Source: Prevotella histicola JCM 15637 = DNF00424
GTDB lineage: Bacteria; Bacteroidota; Bacteroidia; Bacteroidales; Bacteroidaceae
Length of the DNA: 39,881 nucleotides
Assembly (NCBI RefSeq): GCF_000613925.1
Contig: NZ_BAJX01000022.1
Location: 1-39,881 of the forward strand
Reading direction: 5' to 3'
Part shown: positions 7,434-19,400 of the stretch, piece after piece
How positions within the stretch are numbered: the stretch's first letter is position 1
Layout of the letters: every line of letters begins with the position of its first letter
Made by a program: the position numbers and the translations under genes
Notes under the pieces: model-generated
Told to the model about the DNA's origin: nothing
The model's database searches: none
Seen by the model: only the letters and a program-made list of their open reading frames with translations

Positions 7434-9976
7434 TTATGAATTAAAATATTTCTGAACTCGGGCAAACATTAGTTCGTAATGTGACTTTATAGCCGGCGAA
7501 CGTGTTGTGGTGATACGCTCTTTAAGTAGCTTTTGTAACTTAAGTGCATAGTGGAAGATATATTCCGATGTACGGTCTATTGTTTCCATCCACATGGTAT
7601 CAGGCTCTCCGTAACCTGTTCCGAAACCGAGGAAAGCCACATCTTTCTTGTCGTCACGTAGATGCGTACCTTTCCAATCTGCTTTATTTCGTTGACATTT
7701 GTAGAGAGTCGGTCCACATATATGCGTTGCATGGCAAGGTCATCATCGTCAAGTGACTCATTGCCAGTCATTGTTTTGCCCCACACATTATTATATATGT
7801 CCTCGTTATATTCCAATGGTGAATAAGAAGTGGAGTCTGCATAATAGCTCAATGCTAGGCGAGCAGTGGCAGAGAGTGCCATCTCCTGTATGCCACTAGC
7901 CAGTGTCTTATAAGGATGAGAGTTCACTTGTGGGAGTCGATCCTCAATACTTGCTATGCCGCGATGGCCAAATTTATGTGCTTCTTGCAGTAACCACAAA
8001 GCTGCTTCACGTTGTTTCTCCTTAGAGACTACTTGATAACGTGGCAGACCAGAGGACTCTGTCGTCTGGAAAAGCTTGATTCCACCTATTACAGCATACA
8101 CGTTACGTGAATAACCATAGGCTTGCGACACCATCTGACGATAGAGTTTTGCTTTGCGAACACCATCTGCACCATCAGGAATCCACTCGTCGAAGTGGTG
8201 AAGTATGTACTCTAAGTTCTTAAGACCGTATGTACTCGACTTCACAGCATCATCACCCAGATCCTCTTCTATGGCTGTTGGGTCATAACGATAGCGTGAC
8301 TGTTGCAGTCCATATCGATACATGGGGTCATTTTCATGTGCTGCAACCATTGCCTGTAGTGGCTTTATATCGTCACGGAAACCCTTTGAACGAGGGAAAA
8401 CACGGTATCCCCAGTCGATCGCATACTCATCATACACGCCTAAGAACGGTGGAGTGAGTGATACTCCCTTGTCTGTTGGTTGTGCAACATAGTTGAAACG
8501 GGCATAATCCATGATGGATGCCGTTGTTCCATACTTATGTGTGAAGTCTACAGAACGCAGAGAATCGGTCGGAATGGCTGCAGATGCAGCCATGTTATGC
8601 ATCAAACCGAGGGTGTGACCTACCTCATGTGCTACGATATATTCCAATGTTGACGCAACAATACTGTCGGGCATATCCAGTGTTCTGGCAGCTGGATCAA
8701 GCTGTGAAGTCTGTATAAAACGCCAGCTATTGATAACGTTTACAACGTCATTATAGACCAAAACGGTAGCCGTAATAATCTCACCTGTACGTGGATCGAC
8801 CCATGATGGTCCCATAGCATTCTCTGTTGCTGTAGGCAAGTAACGGATACAAGAGTATTTAAAGTTGTCTGGATCGAAGTTAGGATCATCCGTTGGGAAG
8901 TCCTTAACCTGCATAACATCTTTGAAACCGATACGTTCGAAAGCTCTGTTCCATCGTAGAACGGAATTCTTAATGGCCTTCTTCCACAGTGAAGGGAAGT
9001 TATTATCGATATAATAAACAATCGGTTTTACAGGCTCGGTCAGCTTTCCTGCAAAGTAAGCTGCCGTGTCCTTAGGTTCAACACGCCACCGGTTGATGAA
9101 GCTTGCATGCTCAATCAGTCCGTCATTGACAACAGACTTCGGCGTGAGGAAGTATCCAATACGTATGTCACCCAGGCGTGGTGTCATCTTTTCGTTAGGC
9201 AATAAGGCCAAAGTAAACTCTACACCAATGGATACTGGTTGGTTACTGATAGCCACATTACCGCTGTTTCCTGACATGTTAGCAACGTAGTTACGTTCCA
9301 TTTTGATGCAGGCATTGCTCTCAAATGACTTCAAAGCAGTCACTTTTATCCATTCTGGCTTCAGCTCAGCATCCACTCTATATGGGCCAGCTATCTTTGT
9401 TATGACAGGGAAATATTTACTTTCTCTTAGGAAAAAGGATGAAGCATCGAAAAGAATACCCCCCGTTTTCTTGTTTCTTGCTTTGATAGGGAAAGCATAA
9501 AGGTCAAGATCCCGATAGTTGGTTGCTTCTGCCTGGCTGGCTTTTGGTGATGGAAGTGCATCCAACAGTTCGGAATTAACCGCCTGCATGACGATGGAAC
9601 TGTCCTTCTCTACAAAGCGTATGTGTGTTACAGAGCCAGCACGTGTGCCCAATTCTGCGAACTGTGGGCTGGAAACAGATGATACTGTTGCACCGATAAG
9701 CATATCACGTCCGATAGATGATGGTGGCAGTTCGACAAGCAGTTTCTCACCTGTTCTGTAGAGAGAGACGAATGGTCCTCTTGCTGAATCAGTCTTTTCC
9801 TCAGTCAGGATACGCTCATAGGCATCCTTCTTTACCGTCTCAGTGGTAGTCTTAGTGTTCTTTTTTTTCTTCTTAAAGAACGGGAAAGCCTGTGCAGACA
9901 TTGACAGACTCAAGAAGCCCAGAGCGATAACAGTTACGTGAACTGATCTCATTGATAATACAGATGCTTTCCTCAT
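7434..9976 (-). CDS. zinc-dependent metalloprotease (DUF5117/DUF4953-type), frameshifted near C-terminus
   Basis: A secreted Bacteroidetes zinc metalloprotease with an N-terminal signal sequence (VIALGFLSLSMSAQA) and the extended zinc motif HEVGHTLGLMHN at about residue 449, followed by the SIMDY Met-turn-like segment. The family is, to my knowledge, the DUF5118/DUF5117/DUF4953 type found beside SusC/D pairs. The uninterrupted frame stops at 7577, but family-like sequence (KGTHLRDDKKDVAFLGFGTG) continues in another frame to 7434. One base appears to be missing in the AAATAAAGC run near 7685-7695. Total length 2543 nt is 2 modulo 3, as expected for a single loss. The start ATG overlaps the stop of the upstream paralogue (ATGA, 9973-9976). 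This is likely the catalytically active member of the pair. Confidence 0.85.
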
Positions 9977-12524
9977 TGCTTCACCTCCATTGTCTTATTG
10001 AGTTTGAAGAGTAACATTTCGTAGTGTGTTCGTGCTGCTATTGGGAGATTATTCTTCAGACATTTCTCCAATGCAGGCTTTAGTTTCTGCAAGCAATTAT
10101 AGAAGTAGAGCTCAGAGTTGTCGGCAAGTGTGATGTCAACAGCTGGTACAAGACTCTGTGAAGGGTCTCCAAATCCTGGTGTGGCACCGATGTCTTCATT
10201 GTTTTTCAATGCTGCTCCTGATGATGAACCACCTGCTGCGCCACCATTACCTGTAGCCTTTGAGACAGCATTCTGCGCATAGTTCATGAATGTTCGCTGC
10301 ATAATACGCTCTCCTTGGGATGGTGCACGCATCTGAATGACACTGTTGAAGATAGCATTATACATATCATCAAAGTATTCTTTCTGTGTATAACTGTTTG
10401 GATTCAGGTAAGATGTCACTGCAACACGTAAGCGTGCAGCAAGTAAGTCGTACCCCATGAACTCCAAAGTCTGGTCATAATAACTAACAGACAAGAAGCC
10501 TTTGCGCTCGTAGTTGCGGTTAGCATACTTGCTAATGCTCATTGCTTGCTGCAGACTCCATAGGAAAGAGCGGCGCTGAAGATCCTTTGGTACGACCTGA
10601 TACTGTGGTACTCCAGAAGAAATCTTCATATTATTGATGTACATACCACCAACATTGCTTAGCACTTGTTTGAATGCTGCATAACGGTTCTGTGCTATCT
10701 GTAGGTAGAGTTTATCTTTGATACGTGTGTCTTCGTCGTTCTTTATCCACTTAGAAAGGTTGCTTTCAACAATAGAATAGTTCTTGTTGGCAAGTTCTGC
10801 TGTGGCAATCATGTCGTTACCAAGTGCTCCTGCTTGTACCCGAGGTCCCATTTTCCGTTGCGTTCAGCGTAATAACGAAGACGAGGATTCATCACTTTAT
10901 TGTCGACAAAAGCCTCAAGTGTATTCTTCTCTTCATTGATTGACACATTATCTGTATCGAAATAACGATAGTTCCAGTTGATGGTGAAGTAGTCATACAT
11001 ACCCAATCCCGTTGGTGTTAGGCGTACACCTCGGTCAGAAGGTTGTGCAACATAATTATAATGTACGTCATCCATGACAGAAGGAGCAAGTCCCATAGTT
11101 GTCGTAAAGCGTGCATTACGTAAAGAATCAGTAGGATAAGTGAATGAAGCACCAAGGTTATTCTGTAGTCCAAGCATGCTGCCTGTCTCTTTCATGACCA
11201 ACATCTTCAGTCCTTCTGCAAACTTCTCGGCTGACAGACGATTGCTTCGAACAGAAGGATCAACGGCTCCTGTTTCAATAAAACGCCACTTATGCAGCAG
11301 TCGTTCTACGTCAGAATAGATGAACATAGAGGCATTCATGATCTCACCAGTATTGGGATTGACATGAATATTACTTGTTGGTTCTGATGAAGAACCGCTT
11401 GGAATGTAGCGAATGCAGGAATATTGAATGTTATCTGGGTCGAAATCAGATTGCTTCTGAGGGAAGTCTACTACTTCTATTGCGTTTCTGAAGCCAATCT
11501 TCTCAAAGGCTTTGTTCCATTCAAGGATACCTTCACGGATTGGTTTCTTCCATGATTCAGGGAAAGTATTATCTATATAGAAACGAATTGGACTGACAGG
11601 TGTAGTTAGTTTTCCCTTTGCATAAGCCTTCTTATCACTGGGAATGAGGTTCCAACGGTGAGAGAAGAAGATGCGTTTGGTACTTCCTCCCTCTTTAGGA
11701 ATACCTAAACGGACAGAATAATCAACACCTATGCGAGAGTCCATGATGCGTGGTCGCATTGCTGACTCTGGTAAAAGTGTTACGCTATAACATACTCCTA
11801 CTGTCGTAGGGCGCTCTCCTCCGATAGGCATAGACATCAAAGAGGTTGATATTCCATAAGTGAAATCGTTGTTAATAGCAAGGTTTGTATCGAAACTCTT
11901 TATGCCACGAATGAACGAAAGTTCTGACTTTGGAGTTGCTTTTATGCTATAATTACCGTTTCGTGTTGGCATTACGGGTATCAGACTTGTTGGTTTACCA
12001 ACGAGAGAGGTGACATCAAAGACCACAGCAGTACTGTCATTGTTGTATGCTAAGATGTTAAATCCTTGCCAAATACCGTCACGGTAGTTCTGTGATAACG
12101 CCCCTTCAAGGTCTTTTGATGGTGCATTGTCTTGGAAAAGAACGTTATTAGGTGTCTTCATCACGACAGAGCTGTCCTGGATATCAAAGTAAAACAGTAC
12201 TGGATTGGAGCTTGTAGACCCTACTGTGACTGTTGTTGGATCGGTTGTAGAGGTTATTCTCCCTCCAAGTAACATCTGTTTCTTGAGCAATGTACGTGGA
12301 AGCTCGAAGTAAATCTTATTGTCCAGCTTGTAAACTGTGATGAATTTACTACGTGCAGTCTCCACCTTCTTGTCCTTAAAGAGCCTGTCATACTTCGTCT
12401 CTTTCTTAGGTTTCGACTTCGATTTGTCGTCATCAGCCTTTACAACTGTACTTTGCAATGCAAGGAGAAGCAGTAATGCTCCTCCTATTGTTGATTTCTT
12501 AAACGAGAAATTCATTCCTATCAT
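9973..12524 (-). CDS. metalloprotease paralogue lacking the zinc site, frameshifted
   Basis: Paralogue of the downstream protease along its whole length: signal sequence (GGALLLLLALQST), shared blocks such as FDPDNIQYSCIRYIP, NPNTGEIMNA and HYNYVAQPSDRGVRLTP. Where the sister has HEVGHTLGLMHN, this protein reads KETGSMLGLQNN at about residue 444, so all three histidine ligands are replaced. It is therefore predicted not to be a zinc protease. The frame is broken: one part is 10809-12524, and the rest (GPRVQAGALGND onward) is 9973-10851 in another frame. A single A lost in GGAAAATGGG near 10850 would explain it (2552 nt is 2 modulo 3). A Gly/Ser-rich linker lies near the C-terminus. It follows the PKD-like lipoprotein gene by 8 nt. 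Confidence 0.82.
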
Positions 12525-12532
12525 TTGTGTGT

Positions 12533-13966
12533 TTATTTGTTTCTGTATAGTGCTTTCACAATCTTCTTAGTGATATGTTGCTTCGACCAACGCAGTGCAT
12601 TGGTCTGTGTATCGTAGCAATAAAGACTTCCTTGCATAGCATTTGAGGAATCATTCGTTGCTATATAGATGAGATTGTCATCGTCAGAGAAGACCATATC
12701 AACAATATTTTCCGTACTATTACCTACCGAGAACAGTGGAGCTGTAGGGAAAGTACCGTTTGCAAGGACATTATGAGCATAGACATTGTTACCATTTGTG
12801 TAGTAAACTATGTTCTTACTACGTGCAGATCGCACGATAGCCCCATTGCTTATACCTGTTGAAGCAGGCATAGCAATATGGTAAATAACGTTTGATGCGA
12901 TGCGTTTAGTAGCATCTGATGAGAAATATCCTGGAAGAATATATGTGAAATAGTATGTTCCAGTACTCTTCTGACAAGTGATAAGCGCCATATTACGCTG
13001 TTTATTTACGCTACCCATACCCACTAAGGTGTCACCAGTGAAGGTTCCTTTCAGTATTTCAGCTGGTACTGAAGAGTTCTCGATAGCCATTGCCAGCAGT
13101 GAACCATGTGCATTGTCGAAGTAAGCATCACCATGTGCATAGAAAAGATCATCCCTCCACCATGGGGTCATGTAGTTAGATAGTGTTACAGAGCCATTAA
13201 CTGCATTGGTAAAACGTGATGTCTGTGAGAAGATAGTGGTTGAATTCAGCGCTACAGAGTACAGGTTATCGTTCGTAATAACCATAGTCTTGGGTGTACT
13301 GTTGTCTGAACTTGCCTCTAATTGTGTTACTTTTTCTCCTACAGCAGTCTTGAACAGAGATACCATTTCATATCCATCAAGCTGATAAAGCGTTGAAGGA
13401 TTGCCTGCAGCTATGAGCAGAACGTCTTGTTTCTGACTGCCTATAGTCTTGTTCCATGTCATAGAACATGGTTCACCAAAGGTGATATTTGGGTTGTTTT
13501 CAGCCAGAATGTCTAAGTGGAAGTTCTTTTGGGTATCTTCAGTCGGTACGTATGACAAAATAGCATGGCTGTTGTCATCAGCCAGAAGATAGATACCTTT
13601 TGTGTAAGCGTACTCAACGTTTACCTTGAACTCATATATCTTGATATTCTCTCCGTTGCTGATGCGCAAGCGAGCCGTGTACTCTCCGGAGCTTTTGCAT
13701 GGATAAACAAGCTTCGTATCGTTCGATATTAACTTGTGGTTTACTTCCCATTCGTACTTCAGAGGTTGCTGACCATTGCTCTGTAACACCGTAGGATTAA
13801 TCTTCAGTGTGTCACCTTGGTTGAGCGTATATATACTGTTTAAGGGTGTCTGAAGGCTTATTTCAGAAACCGTATTGCCGCCAGTTGTTGAGTCATCCTT
13901 GATACAGGACGAGAATAACAAGGCTGATACAGCAAGGAGATATAAATATTTCTTTATCATGATCAT
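12533..13966 (-). CDS. PKD-like family surface lipoprotein
   Basis: A 477-residue predicted lipoprotein with signal sequence and lipobox LLFSSC, then CIKDD, so it is probably anchored to the outer membrane. After the anchor comes a PKD/Ig-like domain (about residues 35-115: LKYEWEVNHK, GEYTARLRISNG), followed by repeated blade-like segments (LLADDNSHAIL, VYAHNVLANGT, IYIATNDSS, LYCYDTQTNALRW) suggesting a beta-propeller-like C-terminus. Proteins of this arrangement are commonly encoded next to SusC/SusD/DUF4843 genes in Bacteroidetes. A role in binding protein substrate is inference from the neighbouring metalloproteases. The first ATG (13966) or the third codon ATG could be used. An unusually long 254-nt gap separates it from the upstream DUF4843 gene. 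Confidence 0.75.
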   Translation of the reverse strand: MIMIKKYLYLLAVSALLFSSCIKDDSTTGGNTVSEISLQTPLNSIYTLNQGDTLKINPTVLQSNGQQPLKYEWEVNHKLISNDTKLVYPCKSSGEYTARLRISNGENIKIYEFKVNVEYAYTKGIYLLADDNSHAILSYVPTEDTQKNFHLDILAENNPNITFGEPCSMTWNKTIGSQKQDVLLIAAGNPSTLYQLDGYEMVSLFKTAVGEKVTQLEASSDNSTPKTMVITNDNLYSVALNSTTIFSQTSRFTNAVNGSVTLSNYMTPWWRDDLFYAHGDAYFDNAHGSLLAMAIENSSVPAEILKGTFTGDTLVGMGSVNKQRNMALITCQKSTGTYYFTYILPGYFSSDATKRIASNVIYHIAMPASTGISNGAIVRSARSKNIVYYTNGNNVYAHNVLANGTFPTAPLFSVGNSTENIVDMVFSDDDNLIYIATNDSSNAMQGSLYCYDTQTNALRWSKQHITKKIVKALYRNK

Positions 13967-14220
13967 ATCTTTTCTTGTTCAAGTTTATGGTCTTATTGAC
14001 TTTTAAAAGTATTGGTCTCGTTTTGTGCTCATGCTTAGCACGTCATGTGCGGGGCGTCATCTCCATTGGTGCGGATGCCCCGCACGGGTGGTGTTCATGC
14101 TTAGCACCATTTGTTCTGGTTGCCCCTTAGCTATTTGTTCAGTGTTTCTTTATACATGAAAGATAGTGTAGAACAACGTTAAACAGCAATCCGAAACCTT
14201 CAATATACGGATGAATGCAT
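13967..14220. repeat. intercistronic gap with hairpin and repeated motif
   Basis: The gap inside the SusC/D operon holds a perfect 9-bp stem, GTGCGGGGC (14047-14055) with GCCCCGCAC (14077-14085). It is flanked by two copies of ATGCTTAGCAC (14031-14041 and 14097-14107). The same 11-mer and following bases recur at 25791. No T-run follows the stem on the minus strand. It could attenuate expression of the downstream lipoprotein and protease genes, or be a small mobile repeat. Confidence 0.5.
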
Positions 14221-14939
14221 CTATTCTGGGTGTGCTCTGAAGTAAGCTACCACCTTTTGTATGTTCCTGTAAAGCTCAGTCCAACTTCTGTTGTTTCGTA
14301 TTGCCTTTACCAATTTATTGGCATCTGAGTCATAGAAGGATAATAACATTCTGTATTTTGCAGGTGTATAAGCAGGTAATCCCATAGAACTTAGCAGTGG
14401 CATATCCCACCAATCAGGTTTCTCAAGAACGTTATTGAATGCGATAATCCTCTTTGTTTTGTCTGGGAAGCGTGTTCCTAAATCATCAGTTGGCTTGAGA
14501 AGGAGTATCAATCTAATGTTGTCGTTCTGTGTCTCACTGAGGTTCTGACGCATCAATACTACTGGGAAAGATGCCGTGAGACTGTCTGCTGGTACAGTAA
14601 GAATACTGTCGAGTGCAACAAAGTGTACACCAGCCTTTGCAGAACTACTTGGGTCAACAAGCACTTTGAAGTGCTGTGGCTGTGATTTCTTCACACCAGC
14701 AATCTTCACTTTGACGTTTACAGTGTCGGTTGTAACACTGGTTGGCTGCGTTCCAAATGAATAGTTATATAGTGTGTCGGTGGTATTCTGGAGGTCAAAG
14801 TACACTTGATTTCCTCCTTCAAAATACCCTTCCTTTGAATATTCTCCGTCATAGTCAATGCCCGAACAAGCCTGACCAACCAGGCTATCAGCCCTATTGC
14901 GAAGAATTTTATCATCATTTTCTTTCTTGATTTATTCAT
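14221..14939 (-). CDS. DUF4843-type lipoprotein of SusC/D operon, frameshifted at signal peptide
   Basis: A lipoprotein of about 239 residues when the frame is restored. The N-terminus from 14939 reads MNKSRKKMMIKFFAIGLIAW and then slips. One additional G in GGTTGGTCAGG (around 14885) restores GQACSG, a lipobox-like Cys, and continues through GEYSKEGYFEGGNQVYF into the long open frame starting NTTDTLYNYSFG. Length 719 nt is 2 modulo 3. The body shows TDTVNVKVKIAG, a VDPSSSAKAGVHF stretch and PADS, as in DUF4843 proteins that accompany SusC/SusD pairs. It starts 42 nt after SusD. Whether the shift is a sequencing error or a real mutation cannot be decided here. Confidence 0.75.
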
Positions 14940-14981
14940 AATGATATCCTTTAGACGTCTGTTTCTTATTTGTCTTGATGT

Positions 14982-16451
14982 TTAGTTCTGAAGTTTATAT
15001 ACTTTTTCGTCGCCGTATTCGTTCTCTCTGTCAGGCCATGGGAGTTTGAATATCGCATCAGAAGGCTGATAAGTGTCGATATTTCTAAAGTCAGTAAAGC
15101 TACGGTTGTAATGCTTCAAGGCATAGAACGTTTGTCCCATACCAGGGAATTCACGCATACGTTCACGCATCATCTCCTGTTCAAAGAGCTCACGTGTTGC
15201 TACATTTGCAGCATCAACATTGCCTAATCCTCTGCTCTTTCTTACCTGATTGAGGAGATTTATTGCTTCAGTCTTGTCCGTATCATAAAGACTTTCACTC
15301 AGAATGTAGTACATCTCTGGCAAACTGATCAATACGAAACCTTTTAATACACCTCTTGTTGCTTCGGCATCGTTCTGAATCAGACGGATAAAGCTGAAGC
15401 TTGAAGATGCTCCAGATGCGTTTTCTCTGTAGAAAGCATTGTAACGCAAGTCGGAACTGAGCGCTGTGAAGCGATCGGTCTCATAGAGACTACGCGTGTC
15501 TCGACGCCCTTCGGTAAAGTTTCCTTGCCCTGTTGAACGGAGGAACGTTGTACGAATAGAGGTTGAACGGTCGGCTGCATAGACACCGAAAATCATCTCT
15601 TTGCTTGCTGGAAAGCGCATAACAGAGTCAATCGTTGTGCTGGTATTCAGCTTGAAGTTCTGTGTTGCATTGATGACTTCACGTGCATTCTGTACCGCTT
15701 CGGTGTATTTTCCCATCGCATAATATACACGTGCTTTAGTTGCTTTAACGGCATATTTGTTGAAAAGAATTACACGTCCTTTGTGATAATCACGCTGGAA
15801 AGTATTGTCATACGTCACATCATTATCATCTGATAACAGGGAATCTGCTTTGTTCAAGTCCCTTAAAATGAGCGTGAATGTGTCATACAGATTGTAGCGT
15901 TGACGGTTCTTTAGATTGAAATCAAAAGAGTATGGCAAGCCAAGAGTGTTATCATTGCTGCGTCTATAGTCTATACAATAAAGGCGTGCAAGGTCGAAAT
16001 GCATGAAAGCACGCAGTCCATAGGCCTCACCTTTTATGAGTTTTCGTTCCTGTGCAGCCTCACTGATCCCGTCAATGTGTGCTATGATGTTATTAACATT
16101 AGCTATGTTATTGTACATATTGCTCCAAACAGCATCTGTCATCAGGCGTGCTTGTTGGTTAGTGTACTGATATCTATTAAGATAATAGCTCACATCTTGT
16201 GGGTTATCATAGCCAAATTGCTGGCCTAACTTATCGACAAGTCCCCATGAAAGGTTCTCCCCATAAAGGTTCGAAGTGGCTAATTTGCCATAAACACCAA
16301 ACATAGCATCCTCGAAACCCGTGATGTCTTCGAGCATTTCACCCTCTGTTAACTGTCCTTTTGGCTGTACATCCAGGAAGTCATTGCAGGAAGTAAGCAG
16401 TGTAAAGGCTATGGATATTCCTATGTATTTTGCTATTTTATTCATTGTCAT
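14982..16451 (-). CDS. SusD/RagB-family nutrient-binding lipoprotein
   Basis: A 489-residue SusD/RagB outer-membrane lipoprotein with lipobox LLTSC followed by NDFLDVQPKGQLTEGEM, the classic SusD N-terminus, and TPR-like helices carrying the conserved GEAYGLRAFMHFDLARLY block (about residues 140-157). The C-terminal RESSxF-like region appears as REFPGMGQTFYALKHYNR. It should cap the SusC channel encoded 10 nt upstream. In this operon the downstream metalloproteases suggest peptides or proteins as ligand instead of glycans, as in RagB-type systems. The ligand is inference. Confidence 0.95.
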   Translation of the reverse strand: MTMNKIAKYIGISIAFTLLTSCNDFLDVQPKGQLTEGEMLEDITGFEDAMFGVYGKLATSNLYGENLSWGLVDKLGQQFGYDNPQDVSYYLNRYQYTNQQARLMTDAVWSNMYNNIANVNNIIAHIDGISEAAQERKLIKGEAYGLRAFMHFDLARLYCIDYRRSNDNTLGLPYSFDFNLKNRQRYNLYDTFTLILRDLNKADSLLSDDNDVTYDNTFQRDYHKGRVILFNKYAVKATKARVYYAMGKYTEAVQNAREVINATQNFKLNTSTTIDSVMRFPASKEMIFGVYAADRSTSIRTTFLRSTGQGNFTEGRRDTRSLYETDRFTALSSDLRYNAFYRENASGASSSFSFIRLIQNDAEATRGVLKGFVLISLPEMYYILSESLYDTDKTEAINLLNQVRKSRGLGNVDAANVATRELFEQEMMRERMREFPGMGQTFYALKHYNRSFTDFRNIDTYQPSDAIFKLPWPDRENEYGDEKVYKLQN

Positions 16452-16461
16452 GCTGTTTATT

Positions 16462-19400
16462 TTAGAGTGAGAAACGTAATGAGAACTCGAAACTTCTATC
16501 GTATGGATAGTTCAAACCGCGCTCTCTCTTTGCTGTTGACAGGTAGAAGAGGTCGTTGGTAAGAAGCTCTAAGAACATACGTTTCAGTCCATATTTCTGT
16601 AACCAAGTAGTTGGTACCTCATAAGAGAAGGACAAACTGGTCATACGTAGGTAGTTATTCTTCTGTACAAAACGTGATGTTTGATACGGAGTAGCAGTAT
16701 CGTCAATACGTTTATACTTAGCTTCAGTGCCAGGAGTCTTCCATCTGTCGTTTAATACACGCTCATCAGCATTGTATTTTGGGTTTGCTCCTTCAACCTT
16801 TGTTGCCAATGTCTCATTGTAAAGGGCTCCACCGAAAGAGTATTGGAAGGAACAACTAAACGCGAAACGCTTGTAAGTAAGGTATGAATTGATAGCACCA
16901 ATACCTGTAGGGTTGGTATCTCCGAAGATAACTTTATCATTTGGATCATACACAAAGGTATAGCTGCCATCACGTTTGATGAATATTTCCTGACCTGTTA
17001 CAGGGTCGATACCAGCTGAAGGTACAACCTTCAGAGCTGTCAATGACTGTCCTTCTTCGTATACAGGGAGTGGAGCTACACCGCCTTTAGCCAGGTTTTG
17101 CTCATTCTGTTCACGCAAAGCATTACTGATCTTCTTGATCTTATTCTTGTTATATGCATATGTAAAACCAAGTGACCACTGCCAATCTTTGTTTTGAATG
17201 GGGAAGGTACGCAGACGAAGTTCAAAGCCTGTGTTCTGTACTTCACCTATGTTTTCACGTGAAGTGGTCACACCTACAGATGGCGCTTTGGTGATATCGA
17301 GGAGTAGGTTGTCTGTATTCTTGATGTAATAATCAGCTGATAAGTCGATACGACCATGGAAAGCAGTGAAGTCAACACCGATATCTGTACTCAAAGTACG
17401 CTCCCATTTCAAGTCTGGATTACCAATAGTAATAGGTGTGGCACCTGTTCCTTTACCATAGAAGTAAGCACTGTTGTAACTGTAAGTGGTGAGTGCTTGG
17501 TATGGATTGAAGTTGATATTACCTAAATAACCAATGCTTGCACGGAGCTTCAAGAGCTGAACCTGTGAGCCACTCATAAACTTTTCATTGTGAATATTCC
17601 ATCCTCCACCAACGCTCCAGAATGGTGCGAAGCGTTTATTCTTACCGAAACGTGATGAACCTTCATAACGATAGATGAGGTCAAGGAAGTATTTGTTATC
17701 CCAAATGGTATTGGTATTCACAAAGAAACCAACTCCTCTGGTCTCTGTGTCAGAGCCACTTGGATGTGTACCAGCGTCATATGATGTTGCAAAAGCTGGG
17801 TGTCCGAGCTTGTCAGAGTAGAAACCAACAGAGCGATAACCCGCTGCATCCGTTGAAGTTGACTCCATACTACTACCTCCCATAGCTGTAAGGAAGAGCT
17901 TCTTAAAGAAGTAATTATTGTATGAAAGCATCAGTTTTCCCTGCAATGTAGTGACGTTTGTCCAGTTATCTGACAGTGATCCACGCTGGTCAGCAGCCTT
18001 ATTACTGATCTCGTAGTAAGAGAATGGAGATGTAAATATTCGTCTGTCTTGCTTGCTACGGTCAATGGTAAAGTCACCATCCAGACGTACCTTGTCACCG
18101 AACCACAACTGAAGTGATGTCGTATTCAGGAAGTCTAAGGTGTTAGTCTTGTTATAACTGCCGAGTGATGCATCGTAGAGTGGGTTCGAAATGTCGTGAT
18201 AAAGTGAAGAACGTAACTTACCATCAGCGTCGTATGGGTTCTCATATGGGTTCATTTTCACCCAGTCAGAGAAGTCACCATAAGGTGATTCGTTGTTTGT
18301 TACGGATGTGATCGTAGAACTGTTTGATACAAAGAACTTACCAGAAACATTGTAAGACAAACGGAAGTTGGTTGATAAACGAGTGCGATCGGAGCCTTTC
18401 ATGACACCAGAATCCTTACCGTAACGTACGCCAAGGTTATATTTGGCGCGCTCATCACCACCATCAATACTCAAACTGTGCGACTGTGAGAAGGCATTGC
18501 GTAGTGGTTTTGCCAACCAATCAGTCTCAACACCGCTCTGAATGTTATTATATATGCGTGCATAATCCAAGTCATATTGATACTGACGAGTAGGATCTGA
18601 GTCGGTAAACAGACCTGCTAACCGCTCATACTCAAGTTTCTGGCGTGCATTCAATAGATGGTAATCGTGTAAGTCTGGTGTTGACAGGCGGACTGTACCA
18701 CTGTAGTTGAGTTTCAACTTACCACCTTTCAGGGTCTTTGTTGTAATAACAATGACACCAGCTGATGCTTTTGCACCATAGAGAGCAGATGCAGATGCAT
18801 CCTTAAGAACGGTGACTGTCTCAATATCATTCATGTCCATGTCGGCAACATACTCTGGTGTGACCTGCGCACCATCAACGACATAAACAGGAGTGTTGGC
18901 TTGTCCTTCGAATGTTGCACGTCCACGGATGTTGATTTCTGCTACCTTGTTAGGGTCGGAACCTTTGAGGTTGTCATCGGCAATGACCATACCTGGGACG
19001 AAGTTTGCAATGCTTTGCAACACATTCTTCGTACCGACGTTCATTAATTGGTCACGTGTAACAGAAACCTGTGAGCCTGTGAACGAGTTTTTATTTTTGG
19101 TTTGATAACCCGTTACAACCACTTCCTGCATCTCTTTTGTGTCCTCGTGCATAGTGAAGTTGGCTGCTGAACCGTTCTTTACCGTTCTCGTAATGGTCTT
19201 ATAACCAATGTATGACACTGTCAACCGTGCCTCTTTTAAGTCGGTTTGTGCCTGATATTCACCGTTTATGTCTGTTGTGTATCCTCCGTTAACACCATCT
19301 ATTCGGATAATAGCACCGATGATTGGGTCACCGTTTACATCAGTTACCTGACCGTAAATGCCTTTCTTACGCTGTACAGGTTCTTTCTTTGCAAATGTCA

